NCBI RefSeq assembly: GCF_005405425.1
Contig: NZ_BJEA01000013.1
Location: 1 to 64,000 of the forward strand
Reading direction: 5' to 3'
Origin: Lactiplantibacillus modestisalitolerans
GTDB taxonomy: Bacteria > Bacillota > Bacilli > Lactobacillales > Lactobacillaceae
DNA length: 64,000 nt
Shown here one piece after another: positions 33,524-41,862 of the stretch (position 1 is its first letter; every line of letters begins with the position of its first letter). The notes below the pieces were generated by a model, which saw only the letters and a list, made by a program, of their open reading frames with translations, ran no database searches and had not been told where the DNA came from. The position numbers and the translations under genes are program-made.

Positions 33524-35440
33524 TTACCAGATTTGAACGCGATCGGCCGGTGCTAAGTACATCGGGTCGCCGGGTTCAATCTTAAAGGTACTGTAAAAGT
33601 CGTCGAGATTTTTCGGCTGTACGTTTGCCCGGAGTTTCGCGGGAGCGTGCACGTCGATGGATAATAGTAGTTGCATGTATTGCTTAGTTGCTTTCATCCG
33701 CCAAATCATTGCCCAGTTGGTGAAGAAGGCGGTCAGGTCGACGTCGCTTTCACCCTTGGCAGCCTCTTCAGCACAACTAAGACCGCCAGCATCGGCGATG
33801 TTTTCGGAAACGGTGAGGGTCCCGTTGACCTTGGCCCCCGCAAAATCAAGTCCGTCAAATTCGGTGATCATCGCTTTTGCCAGCTCTTTAAAGTGCGCGG
33901 TATCCGCGTCAGTCCACCAGTTGTTCAGATTTCCGAACTCGTCAAAGAGCGCCCCGTTATTATCGAAGGCGTGTGAAATTTCGTGGGCAATTACCGCCCC
34001 AATCCCACCGTAGTTAGCACTGGAAGATTGGTCCAAACTATAAAACGGCGCTTGTAAAATGGCGGCTGGGAAGACGATGATGTTCATGAACGGATGGTAG
34101 TAAGCGTTGACCGTGTCCGCGCTCATTTCCCAACGGGTGCGATCGGTCGGTTGCCCCCACTTGGCAAACATTGTCTTACGGGCAATTCGACTAAAGTTTA
34201 AAACGTTACTTAAAACGTTGCCCCCTTCAGCCGGGGTGTGCGTCTTAAACTGTTTATAAACGGCTTCCAGTTTATCCGGATAGCCGACCTGAATACCGAG
34301 GTGGTTGAGCTTGGTAATCGCCTTGGCGCGGGTGGCCGCACTTAACCAGGTGTTGGCTTCTAGCCGGCGTTTATAAACGTCAATCATTTTTTCAACCATG
34401 TGGTGCACGTCGGCTTTAGCCGCTTCACCAAAGTATTTATGACCATAGTACAGACCAACAACTTGGTCGAAAGTACCGGCAGCTAAGTAGTAGGCACTCT
34501 TTTCCTTGCTACGTGGTTCGGCTTGACCGGAAAGTGTCCGTGAGTAAGTCGTTGCAAGGGTCCGTAGTTCATCACTGAGGTAGCCGCTCAACCGTTGGAC
34601 TAACTTGGCTTTCATCCAGTTCTTCATAATGCCAAAGTTATCTGGATTGACAACTTCGTTAAAGTGGTCGAAGTAGGCCGGCTCTGGCAAGATGACCATG
34701 TCGGGATTGCCATCGATCACGGAATAAGTAATGGCGGCAAGGTCGAGGTAGCGACTCGTGTTGGTGAAGGCTTTGAATTTGCGGGGATTATACATTTTAC
34801 TGTAATCGGCCGCTTCTTCGGCGCTCTTGACCCACGGTACGATCAAACGGTCAAATTTCAGCGCGTCGTCAACCACGGCCTGCGCGTCGGCTTCATCGTA
34901 GCCAATTTTTTGGAGGAGTTCGGTCATCATTTTGGCGTAAACGGCGAGTAGTTTTGGTCCCGACTGGTTACCTTCATCGTAGTAAGTTTTATCGGGTAAA
35001 ATTGTCCCAGGCGCTTGCGCAAAGAGGGCGTTGACCTTGGTGTTTTTCATGTCCGCGTCAACGTCTAAACTGAATGGCAATGGCAAACCATCGTAAATCC
35101 AGTCTGGCATCCGGTGCTGTAAATCGGCAAAGTCGCGCAGACTGTCAATCTGATTGAGGCACGGGAGAATCGGCTTTGCACCGGCGGCATCCCGTTGCTT
35201 GAAATCCTTTGTTAACCGGTAAAATTTAATAAATTCGGCCAATTGCGGGTCGTCCGGATCGGTGTCACGATCGGCCATGGCATCAAAATCGTGCATTAAC
35301 GTTTTTTCAATCGCATCAACTAAGTCCATGAAACCACCCGTCGAAGCGTGGTCAGCGGGAATTTCAGCGCTCTTGAGCCACTCACCGTTGACGGCATCGT
35401 AAAGGTCTTGTTTCACTGCTGCTTGATTAATGGTTGCCAT
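33524..35440 (-). CDS. pepO: M13 family zinc endopeptidase PepO
   Basis: A 638-residue neprilysin-like endopeptidase without signal peptide, so cytosolic, where it cleaves oligopeptides. Catalytic motif VIAHEISHAFD (HExxH) and the third zinc ligand motif ENIADAGG are intact; NAYYHPFMNIIVFPAAILQAP is also characteristic. The C-terminus holds the usual conserved region RANVQPKNLDDFYSTF. ATG at 35440 is preferred to TTG at 35449, since AAGGAG ends directly before that TTG. Confidence 0.95.
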   Translation of the reverse strand: MATINQAAVKQDLYDAVNGEWLKSAEIPADHASTGGFMDLVDAIEKTLMHDFDAMADRDTDPDDPQLAEFIKFYRLTKDFKQRDAAGAKPILPCLNQIDSLRDFADLQHRMPDWIYDGLPLPFSLDVDADMKNTKVNALFAQAPGTILPDKTYYDEGNQSGPKLLAVYAKMMTELLQKIGYDEADAQAVVDDALKFDRLIVPWVKSAEEAADYSKMYNPRKFKAFTNTSRYLDLAAITYSVIDGNPDMVILPEPAYFDHFNEVVNPDNFGIMKNWMKAKLVQRLSGYLSDELRTLATTYSRTLSGQAEPRSKEKSAYYLAAGTFDQVVGLYYGHKYFGEAAKADVHHMVEKMIDVYKRRLEANTWLSAATRAKAITKLNHLGIQVGYPDKLEAVYKQFKTHTPAEGGNVLSNVLNFSRIARKTMFAKWGQPTDRTRWEMSADTVNAYYHPFMNIIVFPAAILQAPFYSLDQSSSANYGGIGAVIAHEISHAFDNNGALFDEFGNLNNWWTDADTAHFKELAKAMITEFDGLDFAGAKVNGTLTVSENIADAGGLSCAEEAAKGESDVDLTAFFTNWAMIWRMKATKQYMQLLLSIDVHAPAKLRANVQPKNLDDFYSTFKIEPGDPMYLAPADRVQIW

Positions 35441-35541
35441 TAAATCCAACTCCTTAATAAATTTTCTTATACTAACTTAAATTATACCGTAGATTACCGG
35501 AGAAAGTAGCGGTGACGGTCTGGATTTGCTGGCAAAACTGC

Positions 35542-36213
35542 CTATTCGGCTAATAACAATTGATCGGCATCGTTAATTTGAATGACCTTACCGGGCTTCT
35601 GCGTAATCAGGCCCTGTTGCGCAAAACGGGTCAATTTCCGACTGATCGTTTCGGGGGTCGTCCCTAAAAACGTAGCTAAATCCTTCTTCTTGAGGGGCAG
35701 TTTAAACGTATCAGTGTGCAGTGACGCGGCGGTTTCGGTCAGATAACTGGCTAGGCGGGCTTCCACGGACTCGGTTGCGGTACTCGTGGTTTGGCGCTCC
35801 AGTTGGGTGAGCCGTTTACCGAAGACGTTCAGCACATTAATACTGATGCTGGGAAACTTTTGCATTAGCGCCTGAAAGTCTTTGCGGCGAATGCCGCACA
35901 CGTCGGTTGGAACTAGGGCTTCACCAAAGGACGTCCGCCGCTGATTTTCAAACAGTGCCGCTTCACCGTCAATATCTCCCGTTTGTAATAGGTAGAGGAG
36001 TTGTTCACGGCCGTTCGCGGCCAACTGATAAACTTTAACCTGCCCATTGGCGACAATCATTAACGTATCAAGTGGATCGTCGGCGCTGAAAAGCGTTTCA
36101 CCAGCTTCAAAGTGGTGGTGACGGACGATTGATTCAATCGTATCCTGTTGTTCTTCAGCGAGTTCTTGAAAAATTGGGACAAGCTGGACGCATTCGTGGG
36201 TGTGAGTTGCCAT
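35542..36213 (-). CDS. Crp/Fnr family regulator, FLP-like with two cysteines
   Basis: A 223-residue regulator: N-terminal cyclic-nucleotide-binding-type beta roll (about 15-125), dimer helix, and C-terminal winged helix with recognition helix TPETISRKLTRF (about 180-191). Only two cysteines are present, C8 and C106, too few for an FNR iron-sulfur cluster but similar to the redox dithiol layout of the Lactobacillus FLP protein. The TPETISR helix is of the type that reads TTGAT-type half sites, and such sites occur at 36330 and 41802. It is divergent from the chaperone-dps operon. Confidence 0.85.
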   Translation of the reverse strand: MATHTHECVQLVPIFQELAEEQQDTIESIVRHHHFEAGETLFSADDPLDTLMIVANGQVKVYQLAANGREQLLYLLQTGDIDGEAALFENQRRTSFGEALVPTDVCGIRRKDFQALMQKFPSISINVLNVFGKRLTQLERQTTSTATESVEARLASYLTETAASLHTDTFKLPLKKKDLATFLGTTPETISRKLTRFAQQGLITQKPGKVIQINDADQLLLAE

Positions 36214-36329
36214 AACAGAGAACCTCCTTGATTAATTTCATCACTACTATAGCAGATTTAAGCCGTTAATTGCGTTTGAAAGATTGAGGGCCCAATTTTC
36301 ATTCAAAAAAGCAAACTTTTTTGAGTTTC

Positions 36330-36343
36330 TTGACGGCCGTCAA
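36330..36343. promoter_or_regulatory. FNR-type box before the copZ-like/dps operon
   Basis: TTGAC-GGCC-GTCAA is a perfect palindrome of the FNR type. Its centre is 34.5 bases from the last base of a TATGAT -10 element (36366-36371), placing it near -41.5, the classic class II activator position. It lies between the FLP-like gene and the operon it probably controls. Confidence 0.7.
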
Positions 36344-36406
36344 GTTCTGAATGCCAATTTCTGATTATGATATAGACATCAAATGAATTGATGGAGGTAA
36401 TCATTT

Positions 36407-36625
36407 ATGAAAACTATTATGCAATTAGGAACGTTAACTTGCCCGTCATGCATGACTAAGATTGAAAAAGCGGTTGCCAACCACGACGGTGTTGAAGACG
36501 TTAAAGTCTTATTCAATGCCAGCAAGGTTAAGGCTAACTTTGACCCCGAAGTCACCAACGCCGATGAATTAAAGGACGTTGTGACTGGGCTTGGTTACGA
36601 AGTCGAAAAAGTTAAGGTTAAATAA
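36407..36625 (+). CDS. Heavy-metal-associated (copper-chaperone-like) protein
   Basis: A 72-residue single HMA domain with the ferredoxin-like fold. Metal site is CPSC (C12 and C15) in LTCPSCMTKIEKAV; the usual methionine before the first cysteine is threonine here. The rest (GVEDVKVLFNASKVKANFDP, LKDVVTGLGYEVE) is typical. It probably carries Cu(I) or another soft metal to the P1B ATPase at 39827, which lacks its own HMA domain. Dps follows 18 bases downstream. Confidence 0.85.
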   Translation: MKTIMQLGTLTCPSCMTKIEKAVANHDGVEDVKVLFNASKVKANFDPEVTNADELKDVVTGLGYEVEKVKVK

Positions 36626-36643
36626 TAGGAGGGTCCAATTATT

Positions 36644-37201
36644 ATGAGTGAAGCAACGATTGATGAATTATACGCCGCAGAATTAAAGCAAAGCGACATT
36701 GACCACCACGCCCCAACGGCCGGTGCCATGACGAACCACATTTTATCAAACTTAATGGTCGCTTACGTTAAGCTGAGCCAAGTTAAGTGGTACGTTAAGG
36801 GCCCTGAATCATTTAGCTTACGGGCTGAATACCAACGGCTATTGGACCAAAACGTTCAACAGTTCGCGGAATTAGGGGACTTATTGTTGGATGAAAACCA
36901 AAAGCCATCTTCAACGACGGAAGAATTGATCAAGTATTCCATGTTGGAAGAAAACGGTGCGTTCAAGTACCAAAACGCAAGCGACTTAGTAGCAGGCACA
37001 ATTAAGGATTTCGATACGGAAAACTTATTCGTGGACCGCGCGATTAAGTTAGCGGAAAAGGAAGACCGGCCAGCCTTAGCAGCCTGGTTAACTGACTACC
37101 GTGGTAGTAATAACCGCAACATCCGTGAACTTCAAGCTTACCTGGGCAACGATGCTCGGACCGGCCTTGACGAAGAAGACGATGATGAGGACGACGATTA
37201 A
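36644..37201 (+). CDS. dps: Dps-like ferritin-family protein with acidic tail
   Basis: A 185-residue helical protein of the Dps/ferritin-like family: SNLMVAYVKLSQVKWYVKGPESFSLRAEYQRLLDQN (about 34-69) corresponds to the Dps helix where the ferroxidase ligands lie, but the usual H-W-N-x-x-G reads K-W-Y-V-K-G, so one ligand is missing. The C-terminus is DEEDDDEDDD, a highly acidic tail. It may bind metal or protect DNA differently from classical Dps. Same operon as the HMA protein, under the FNR-type box. Confidence 0.8.
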   Translation: MSEATIDELYAAELKQSDIDHHAPTAGAMTNHILSNLMVAYVKLSQVKWYVKGPESFSLRAEYQRLLDQNVQQFAELGDLLLDENQKPSSTTEELIKYSMLEENGAFKYQNASDLVAGTIKDFDTENLFVDRAIKLAEKEDRPALAAWLTDYRGSNNRNIRELQAYLGNDARTGLDEEDDDEDDD

Positions 37202-37387
37202 AGTACGATTTGACTAAAAGTGTGATTTGACCAATCATGCGTGAATAAAACCTAATCCCGAAAAGAAGCTGTGACTAGTGACGTGCTGTGTGGGCACGCG
37301 TCCTGGACATGGCTTTTTTTGTGCTGGTTGGGGGCAATGGGCTATACTGCTACTAGTAAAAGTTCTTAGGAAGCGAGGCTGAATTTG

Positions 37388-37606
37388 ATGGCGATTAGTG
37401 AAATTTTGATGTGGACGCTGGTTTTTATTATTGCGACGGGGTTTGTGACGGTGGTGTCGACGGCCGTCCTTTTGAAGCGGGCGCGGCGCCGACCAGATGC
37501 AGATGATCCGCAAGCACCAAGTTCAGGAGCGGATACTGAAGGAGATGAGTGGAAAAAGGACGACTGGAATCATGATGATTGGAAAAAGGGGAATTGGAAG
37601 GACTAA
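37388..37606 (+). CDS. Small single-pass membrane protein with Trp/Asp/Lys-rich tail
   Basis: About 72 residues: an N-terminal membrane helix (ILMWTLVFIIATGFVTVVSTAVLL), a basic stop-transfer patch KRARRRP, and a cytoplasmic tail with repeated short units of W plus charged residues (DEWKKDD, WNHDD, WKKGN, WKD). ATG at 37388 is used; GGAAGCGAGG lies upstream. I do not recognise a family. The tail repeats suggest a real coding sequence of recent repeat origin. Confidence 0.5.
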   Translation: MAISEILMWTLVFIIATGFVTVVSTAVLLKRARRRPDADDPQAPSSGADTEGDEWKKDDWNHDDWKKGNWKD

Positions 37607-37963
37607 GATTGTAGTAGGCGCAGGAATCCATTGGGCTGAACATGTTGAGCTTGCAGAAAAACGATGGGGTGACCTAAAGTCCGTTGTGAGAATTTTCATG
37701 CAGATAAATGGTGGCTGTGATTTTTATGACAGCCTTTTTCTTCAACCATTTGCTCATTGATGAGCAAATGAAAATATTTTCTAATTTTTTTTAACGAAAT
37801 AAAATATTTAAAAAGGTGCTAAGTCTAGACCAATCAACGAAACCGGTTGCCATTCAGTGTTTATCAGGGTTTGTGAAGGACTGCTTTTTTTAGTTTGGGT
37901 GCAAGCTTAATTAACCCGGGTAAAAAAAGCATGAAAAAAGCAACTGAAAACCGCTATCACGAT
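37607..37963. other. Intergenic region with repeat relic, terminator and palindrome
   Basis: It contains a degenerate piece of the palindromic repeat (TAGTAGGCGCAGG at 37612-37624), a terminator-type hairpin (GGCTGT/ACAGCC plus T run, 37713-37739), and a near-perfect 24-base palindrome at 37747-37770 with CATTTGCTCAT arms. No coding region is supported. Confidence 0.5.
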
Positions 37964-37965
37964 AA

Positions 37966-37979
37966 AGAAAGCGTTTACA
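37966..37979. promoter_or_regulatory. Candidate cre (CcpA) site over glpF -35
   Basis: AGAAAGCGTTTACA matches the cre consensus at 13 of 14 positions and overlaps the -35 element TTTACA (37974-37979), so CcpA binding would block RNA polymerase. Confidence 0.6.
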
Positions 37980-38002
37980 TAAAACGCAGTTTCTGATATA
38001 GT
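37974..38002 (+). promoter_or_regulatory. Promoter of the glycerol facilitator gene
   Basis: TTTACA, 17-base spacer, TATAGT, 45 bases before the start codon. Confidence 0.6.
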
Positions 38003-38047
38003 TCAAATTGTCAGAGATCATTGGTATACATGAAGGAGGATATCACG

Positions 38048-38800
38048 ATGACAGGTTCATGGGAGGCACGCTACGCAGCGGAATTTTTTGGGACTCTAAT
38101 TTTAGTCGTCCTCGGTAACGGGGCTGTCGCAAATGCGTTCCTAAAGGACACGACCGGGAACGATGATCCGGGATTAGCTAACGGGGGCTGGCTCCTCGTG
38201 GCAGCCGGATACGGGCTGGGGGTAATGCTCCCCGCCATGATGTTTGGTTCGATTTCTGGGAACCACTTGAATCCGGCGGTTACCTTGGCGCAGGCGTTTG
38301 CAGGAATTTTCCCGTGGTCACACGTTACCCCGTACTTAGTTTGGCAATTTGCGGGAGCAATTGTTGGTCAAATTTTAATTCTTGCCGTTTACTGGCCGCA
38401 CTACAAAGCGACGAAGGATGCCGGTGCGGTACTGGGGACGTTTGCCACGAAGGACGTTGCTCAAAGTCAGCTCAACGGGTTCGTTACCGAAGCCGTTGGG
38501 ACCGGGGTGTTACTCTTCGGTGCGATGGGACTTTACCGGGGAATGTTCTTCCATCAAAACGTCGATATTGCTAACATCGGGGTCGGGCTGTTGATTGCGG
38601 CGATGGTTATTTCGCTTGGGGGACCAACTGGCCCGGCGTTGAATCCAGCCAGAGACTTAGGTCCGCGGCTTGTGCACGCATTATTCCCGGTACCGAACAA
38701 GGGGAGTTCGCACTGGGAATATAGTTGGGTGCCAGTTGTTGCCCCAATCGTTGGTGGGACTATTGGTATTTTTATTTATAAAATATTCTTTGGATTATAA
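38048..38800 (+). CDS. glpF: Glycerol facilitator-type MIP channel
   Basis: A 250-residue channel with NPA motifs in GNHLNPAVTLAQ (about 70-81) and GPALNPARDLGPR (about 197-209). The aspartate after the second NPAR and the longer extracellular loops are features of glycerol facilitators rather than water channels. ATG at 38048 is used because AAGGAGG is 8 bases upstream; two earlier ATGs lie within or before that site. No glpK or glpD is adjacent. A cre-like site suggests carbon catabolite control. Confidence 0.88.
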   Translation: MTGSWEARYAAEFFGTLILVVLGNGAVANAFLKDTTGNDDPGLANGGWLLVAAGYGLGVMLPAMMFGSISGNHLNPAVTLAQAFAGIFPWSHVTPYLVWQFAGAIVGQILILAVYWPHYKATKDAGAVLGTFATKDVAQSQLNGFVTEAVGTGVLLFGAMGLYRGMFFHQNVDIANIGVGLLIAAMVISLGGPTGPALNPARDLGPRLVHALFPVPNKGSSHWEYSWVPVVAPIVGGTIGIFIYKIFFGL

Positions 38801-38967
38801 GTTTAATTGCGGTACATATCACAACGCGTTGTTTTAATTATTTAAATTTAAGTTACACGCTCGCTATAAATACGTACGTAAGCCATTGTTCTGACGGCGT
38901 CGTGGCGTCACCGCATTCGAAAAAAGCAAGCGACTGTGATCAACATCATAGTCGCTTGCTTTTGAAT

Positions 38968-39240
38968 TTACTTAGTTTTCAGTAACAAGTCCAGCGCGTG
39001 CTCAAGCTGGCGTTCGCTGTCGGCGGCAAGTCCGTCCGTGCAGTCGTTGATATTTCGAGCGATAACGAGCTTCATGGCTTTATCGATGCTTGACTTGACG
39101 GCGGAGAGCTGAACGAGCACGTCCTCGCAAGGGCGCCCGTCATCCATCATCCGTAAAACGCCGTCTAACTGGCCAGCGGAGCGCTTGAGCCGGGTTTGAA
39201 TTTGTTTACTAGTAACGTAATTGGAACCGGTCGTTGCCAT
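38968..39240 (-). CDS. CsoR/FrmR-family transcriptional repressor with Asn in place of metal-binding His
   Basis: A 90-residue all-helical DUF156 protein. By the copper-sensor spacing C-x24-H-x3-C, the first cysteine is C38 (GRPCEDVLVQL), the second C67 (NINDCTDG), but the position between them is N63 instead of His. That pattern is closer to persulfide- or thiol-sensing CstR-type members than to Cu(I)-sensing CsoR. It is co-transcribed with thioredoxin (13 bases apart), with a CsoR-type palindrome upstream at 39632. Confidence 0.85.
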   Translation of the reverse strand: MATTGSNYVTSKQIQTRLKRSAGQLDGVLRMMDDGRPCEDVLVQLSAVKSSIDKAMKLVIARNINDCTDGLAADSERQLEHALDLLLKTK

Positions 39241-39253
39241 GGTGACCGCCCTC

Positions 39254-39574
39254 CTAATTCAATGCTTTTTGAAGTTCCGCTTCAAACGCGGGCTTTGGAC
39301 GCGCACCAACCATGCGGTTAACGACTTGGCCATCCTTTTTAATCAGAAAAGTCGGAATGCCCTGCACTTGAAACTGGGTTGCAACCTGTTTGTCGTTATC
39401 AACGTTTAAGGAAACGAAGTTGACTTGCCCCTTGTACTGCGGATCCTCGGACAAGGATTTGAGGATTGGGTCCATCATCCGGCAAGGCGGGCACCAGTCG
39501 GCCCGAAAGTCGACAACGGCGATGCCAGTATCGGTTTCCTTGGCGAAATCTTGATCGTGAATTTCTTTAATCAT
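39254..39574 (-). CDS. trxA: Thioredoxin
   Basis: A 106-residue thioredoxin with active site WCPPC (W27, C28, C31) instead of the usual WCGPC, plus the cis-proline region VQGIPTFLIKKDG. ATG at 39574 with GGAGGT upstream; an upstream-extended frame to 39715 runs into a repeat and has no ribosome binding site. The WCPPC site is less reducing than WCGPC and is shared by some specialised thioredoxins. Pairing with a CsoR-family repressor suggests thiol or persulfide stress control. Confidence 0.9.
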   Translation of the reverse strand: MIKEIHDQDFAKETDTGIAVVDFRADWCPPCRMMDPILKSLSEDPQYKGQVNFVSLNVDNDKQVATQFQVQGIPTFLIKKDGQVVNRMVGARPKPAFEAELQKALN

Positions 39575-39631
39575 GAAAAAATACCTCCAGTAAGTGTTGG
39601 CCACAGGGACCACGTGATTGATTGCTTCTAA

Positions 39632-39649
39632 TATACCCCTATGGGTATA
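39632..39649. promoter_or_regulatory. CsoR-family operator
   Basis: TATACCC-CTAT-GGGTATA is a perfect 7-4-7 inverted repeat of the GC-centre type recognised by CsoR/CstR proteins. It lies 58 bases upstream of the thioredoxin start on the minus strand, at the promoter. Confidence 0.8.
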
Positions 39650-39700
39650 CAAATACAATTGAAACGTTCCAGTGTGATCTTTTGGTTGCCTTATATTAAT

Positions 39701-39765
39701 AGCCGAAACGTGCACTAAAAGTCAGCTGGCTCCGCTCACCAGCTGACTTTTGGCCCACTCTCGTT
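39701..39765. repeat. Short palindromic repeat, GAAACGTG family
   Basis: It opens AGCCGAAACGTGCACTAAAA and closes in CCCACTCTCG, with AAAGTCAGCTGG and CCAGCTGACTTT forming a strong hairpin. The opening is almost identical to that of 8486-8534. It may end the P1B ATPase transcript. Confidence 0.65.
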
Positions 39766-39826
39766 TTAGTCACTTTGATAATCAAAAACGCCCCTTCAAG
39801 TTGAAAGGACGTTTTGATTGAAACTG

Positions 39827-41740
39827 TTAGGCCGGATTGGTTTGTGGTTGGGTTACTTGAGCTTGTTGCTTGTCAAACTTAGTCCGGAACTTGATTAAAC
39901 GCATTGCGTTGAAGATTACGACGAGGATGCTGGCTTCGTGAACGAACATCCCACTAGCCATGTAAATGTAACCGAAGATTAAGCCGATTAATAAGAAGAC
40001 AACGGTCGCAATCGCGATAAAGATGTTTTGCCGGGTGTTGGCAACGGTGTGCTTAGCTAAACCGTGCGCGTGCACGAGGGCTGGGAAACTTGATTGCATT
40101 AAGACGATGTCGGAAGTGTCAATCGCAACGTCGGTCCCACTTCCCATGGCAATCCCGATGTCCGCGTTGGCAATCGACGGACTGTCGTTGATGCCATCAC
40201 CAATGAAGGCAACCGTGTTACCATCCGCTTTGAGTTGCTTGACGTATTCCACCTTTTCTTCAGGCAGGAGGTTGGCGTGAACTTCGTCGAGGTTCAGTTT
40301 CCGAGCAACGGCTTCGGCGGTGAGCTGGTTATCACCGGTTAACATCACGAGCTTCTTGATTCCTTGTTGCTTTAAGGCGGCTAAGGATTCCTTGACGCCT
40401 GGACGGATTTGGTCGGCAATCCCGAAGGTCAATTGCACTTGACCATCAACGGCCATGATGACGGTTGACTGACCCGCAGCCTGGAGTTCCTTTAAATCCT
40501 TGGCTTGGGCGGCCGTTAAGCTAACTTGGTGCTGGTCCATCATCTTTTGATTCCCAATGATGACGGTGTGGTCGGCAACTTTAGCGCAGATTCCTTGGCC
40601 CTTGACCGTTTCGGTGTCCGTTAAGGTTGCGGTTGGTTGGTCACTTGGATGTTGTTGGGCATACGTAATAATGGCTTGACCAAGTGGATGGTCCGAGACG
40701 CCTTCAATGGTTGCGGCTAGGGCTAATTGATCATTTAAATGATCGGTGTATGAGCGTAAACCAGCAACGGTAGTTTTACCTTGCGTTAAGGTCCCAGTCT
40801 TATCGAAGACGAGGGTGTCAACTTTGGCGAACGTATCGACGACTTCGCCACCTTTGATCAAGATTCCCCGCTTGGCACCATTCCCAATTCCGGCAACGTT
40901 TGAAACGGGCGCGCCGATAACCAGGGCACCGGGGCAACCAAGAACCAGAACGGTAATCGCTAAGCGAAAATCACGCGAAAACGCGAACACTAATGCTGCT
41001 AAAACGATGACGGCCGGCGTATAATATTGAGCAAACCGGTCGATGAATTTTTCGGCCTTCGACTTCGTATCTTGGGCTTCTTCGACGAGTTCGATGATCT
41101 TTGCAAAGGTCGTATCGTCCCCAACTTGGGTCGCTTTGATCTTTAAGTAGCCGTTTTCGACCATTGTCCCGGAATAAACGCTATCTTTTAGTTGCTTATT
41201 GACTTGGCGGGATTCACCGGTAATGGAAGATTCGTTTAAATAGCCACTACCTTCAACGACTTCGCCGTCAACGGGAACTTGGCCCCCGGTCTTGACGAGA
41301 ACGATATCGCCCTCGTCAACGTCATCGACGTCCATGTCTTCGGTCGTGCCATCCGCGTTAACGACGGTCGCCGTCGTTGGGGACATGTCCGTTAAGCCTT
41401 TGATGGCCGTCCGTGTTTTTTGGAGCGTTTTGCTTTCGAGGTAGGACCCAAAGAGGAAGAGGAACGTAACAATGGCAGATTCGTTAAACTCCCCGATGAT
41501 GAAGGCCCCGATAACCGCGATGCTGACGAGTAGTTCAATACTGAAGACCTTATTGCGTAACGCGCTCCAGGCCCGAACGGCGATTGGAACGGCCGCGATA
41601 ATGGATGCAATGGCGAGGGTTACTTGATAGCCCAGGGTGAAGTTAAGCAAAAACTTGCTTAGTTCACCGAGTACGATCAAAATCCCAGTAACGAGTGTAA
41701 TGTGATTGGTATGCTTGGTTAAAAATAATTGGAATTTCAT
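39827..41740 (-). CDS. P1B-type heavy-metal translocating ATPase with CPG motif
   Basis: A 637-residue P-type ATPase: actuator motif ITGESRQV, phosphorylation site DKTGTLT, P1B-specific SDHPLGQAI, and GDGINDSPSIANADIG. There is no N-terminal HMA domain, and the transmembrane metal motif reads GCPGAL rather than CPC, CPH or SPC. The metal is thus uncertain; Cu(I), Zn/Cd and others are possible. ATG at 41740 is preferred because AAAGGAG lies 10 bases before it. An FNR-type box sits at 41802. The separate HMA chaperone at 36407 may deliver metal. Confidence 0.88.
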   Translation of the reverse strand: MKFQLFLTKHTNHITLVTGILIVLGELSKFLLNFTLGYQVTLAIASIIAAVPIAVRAWSALRNKVFSIELLVSIAVIGAFIIGEFNESAIVTFLFLFGSYLESKTLQKTRTAIKGLTDMSPTTATVVNADGTTEDMDVDDVDEGDIVLVKTGGQVPVDGEVVEGSGYLNESSITGESRQVNKQLKDSVYSGTMVENGYLKIKATQVGDDTTFAKIIELVEEAQDTKSKAEKFIDRFAQYYTPAVIVLAALVFAFSRDFRLAITVLVLGCPGALVIGAPVSNVAGIGNGAKRGILIKGGEVVDTFAKVDTLVFDKTGTLTQGKTTVAGLRSYTDHLNDQLALAATIEGVSDHPLGQAIITYAQQHPSDQPTATLTDTETVKGQGICAKVADHTVIIGNQKMMDQHQVSLTAAQAKDLKELQAAGQSTVIMAVDGQVQLTFGIADQIRPGVKESLAALKQQGIKKLVMLTGDNQLTAEAVARKLNLDEVHANLLPEEKVEYVKQLKADGNTVAFIGDGINDSPSIANADIGIAMGSGTDVAIDTSDIVLMQSSFPALVHAHGLAKHTVANTRQNIFIAIATVVFLLIGLIFGYIYMASGMFVHEASILVVIFNAMRLIKFRTKFDKQQAQVTQPQTNPA

Positions 41741-41801
41741 GACTAGGCGCTCCTTTGTTGATTTGATGACTCTAGTATAGCGACGGTGAGCGTGCTCGAA
41801 C

Positions 41802-41815
41802 TTGATAGGGGTCAA
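41802..41815. promoter_or_regulatory. FNR-type box before the P1B ATPase
   Basis: TTGAT-AGGG-GTCAA. Its centre is 34.5 bases from the last base of the minus-strand -10 TATACT (41779 to 41774), exactly the spacing seen at 36330. The ATPase start is at 41740. Confidence 0.7.
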
Positions 41816-41862
41816 GTTTTGTAAAAAGGGGCTTTTTTTTTACGAGAAAGGAGCTTGAAACC

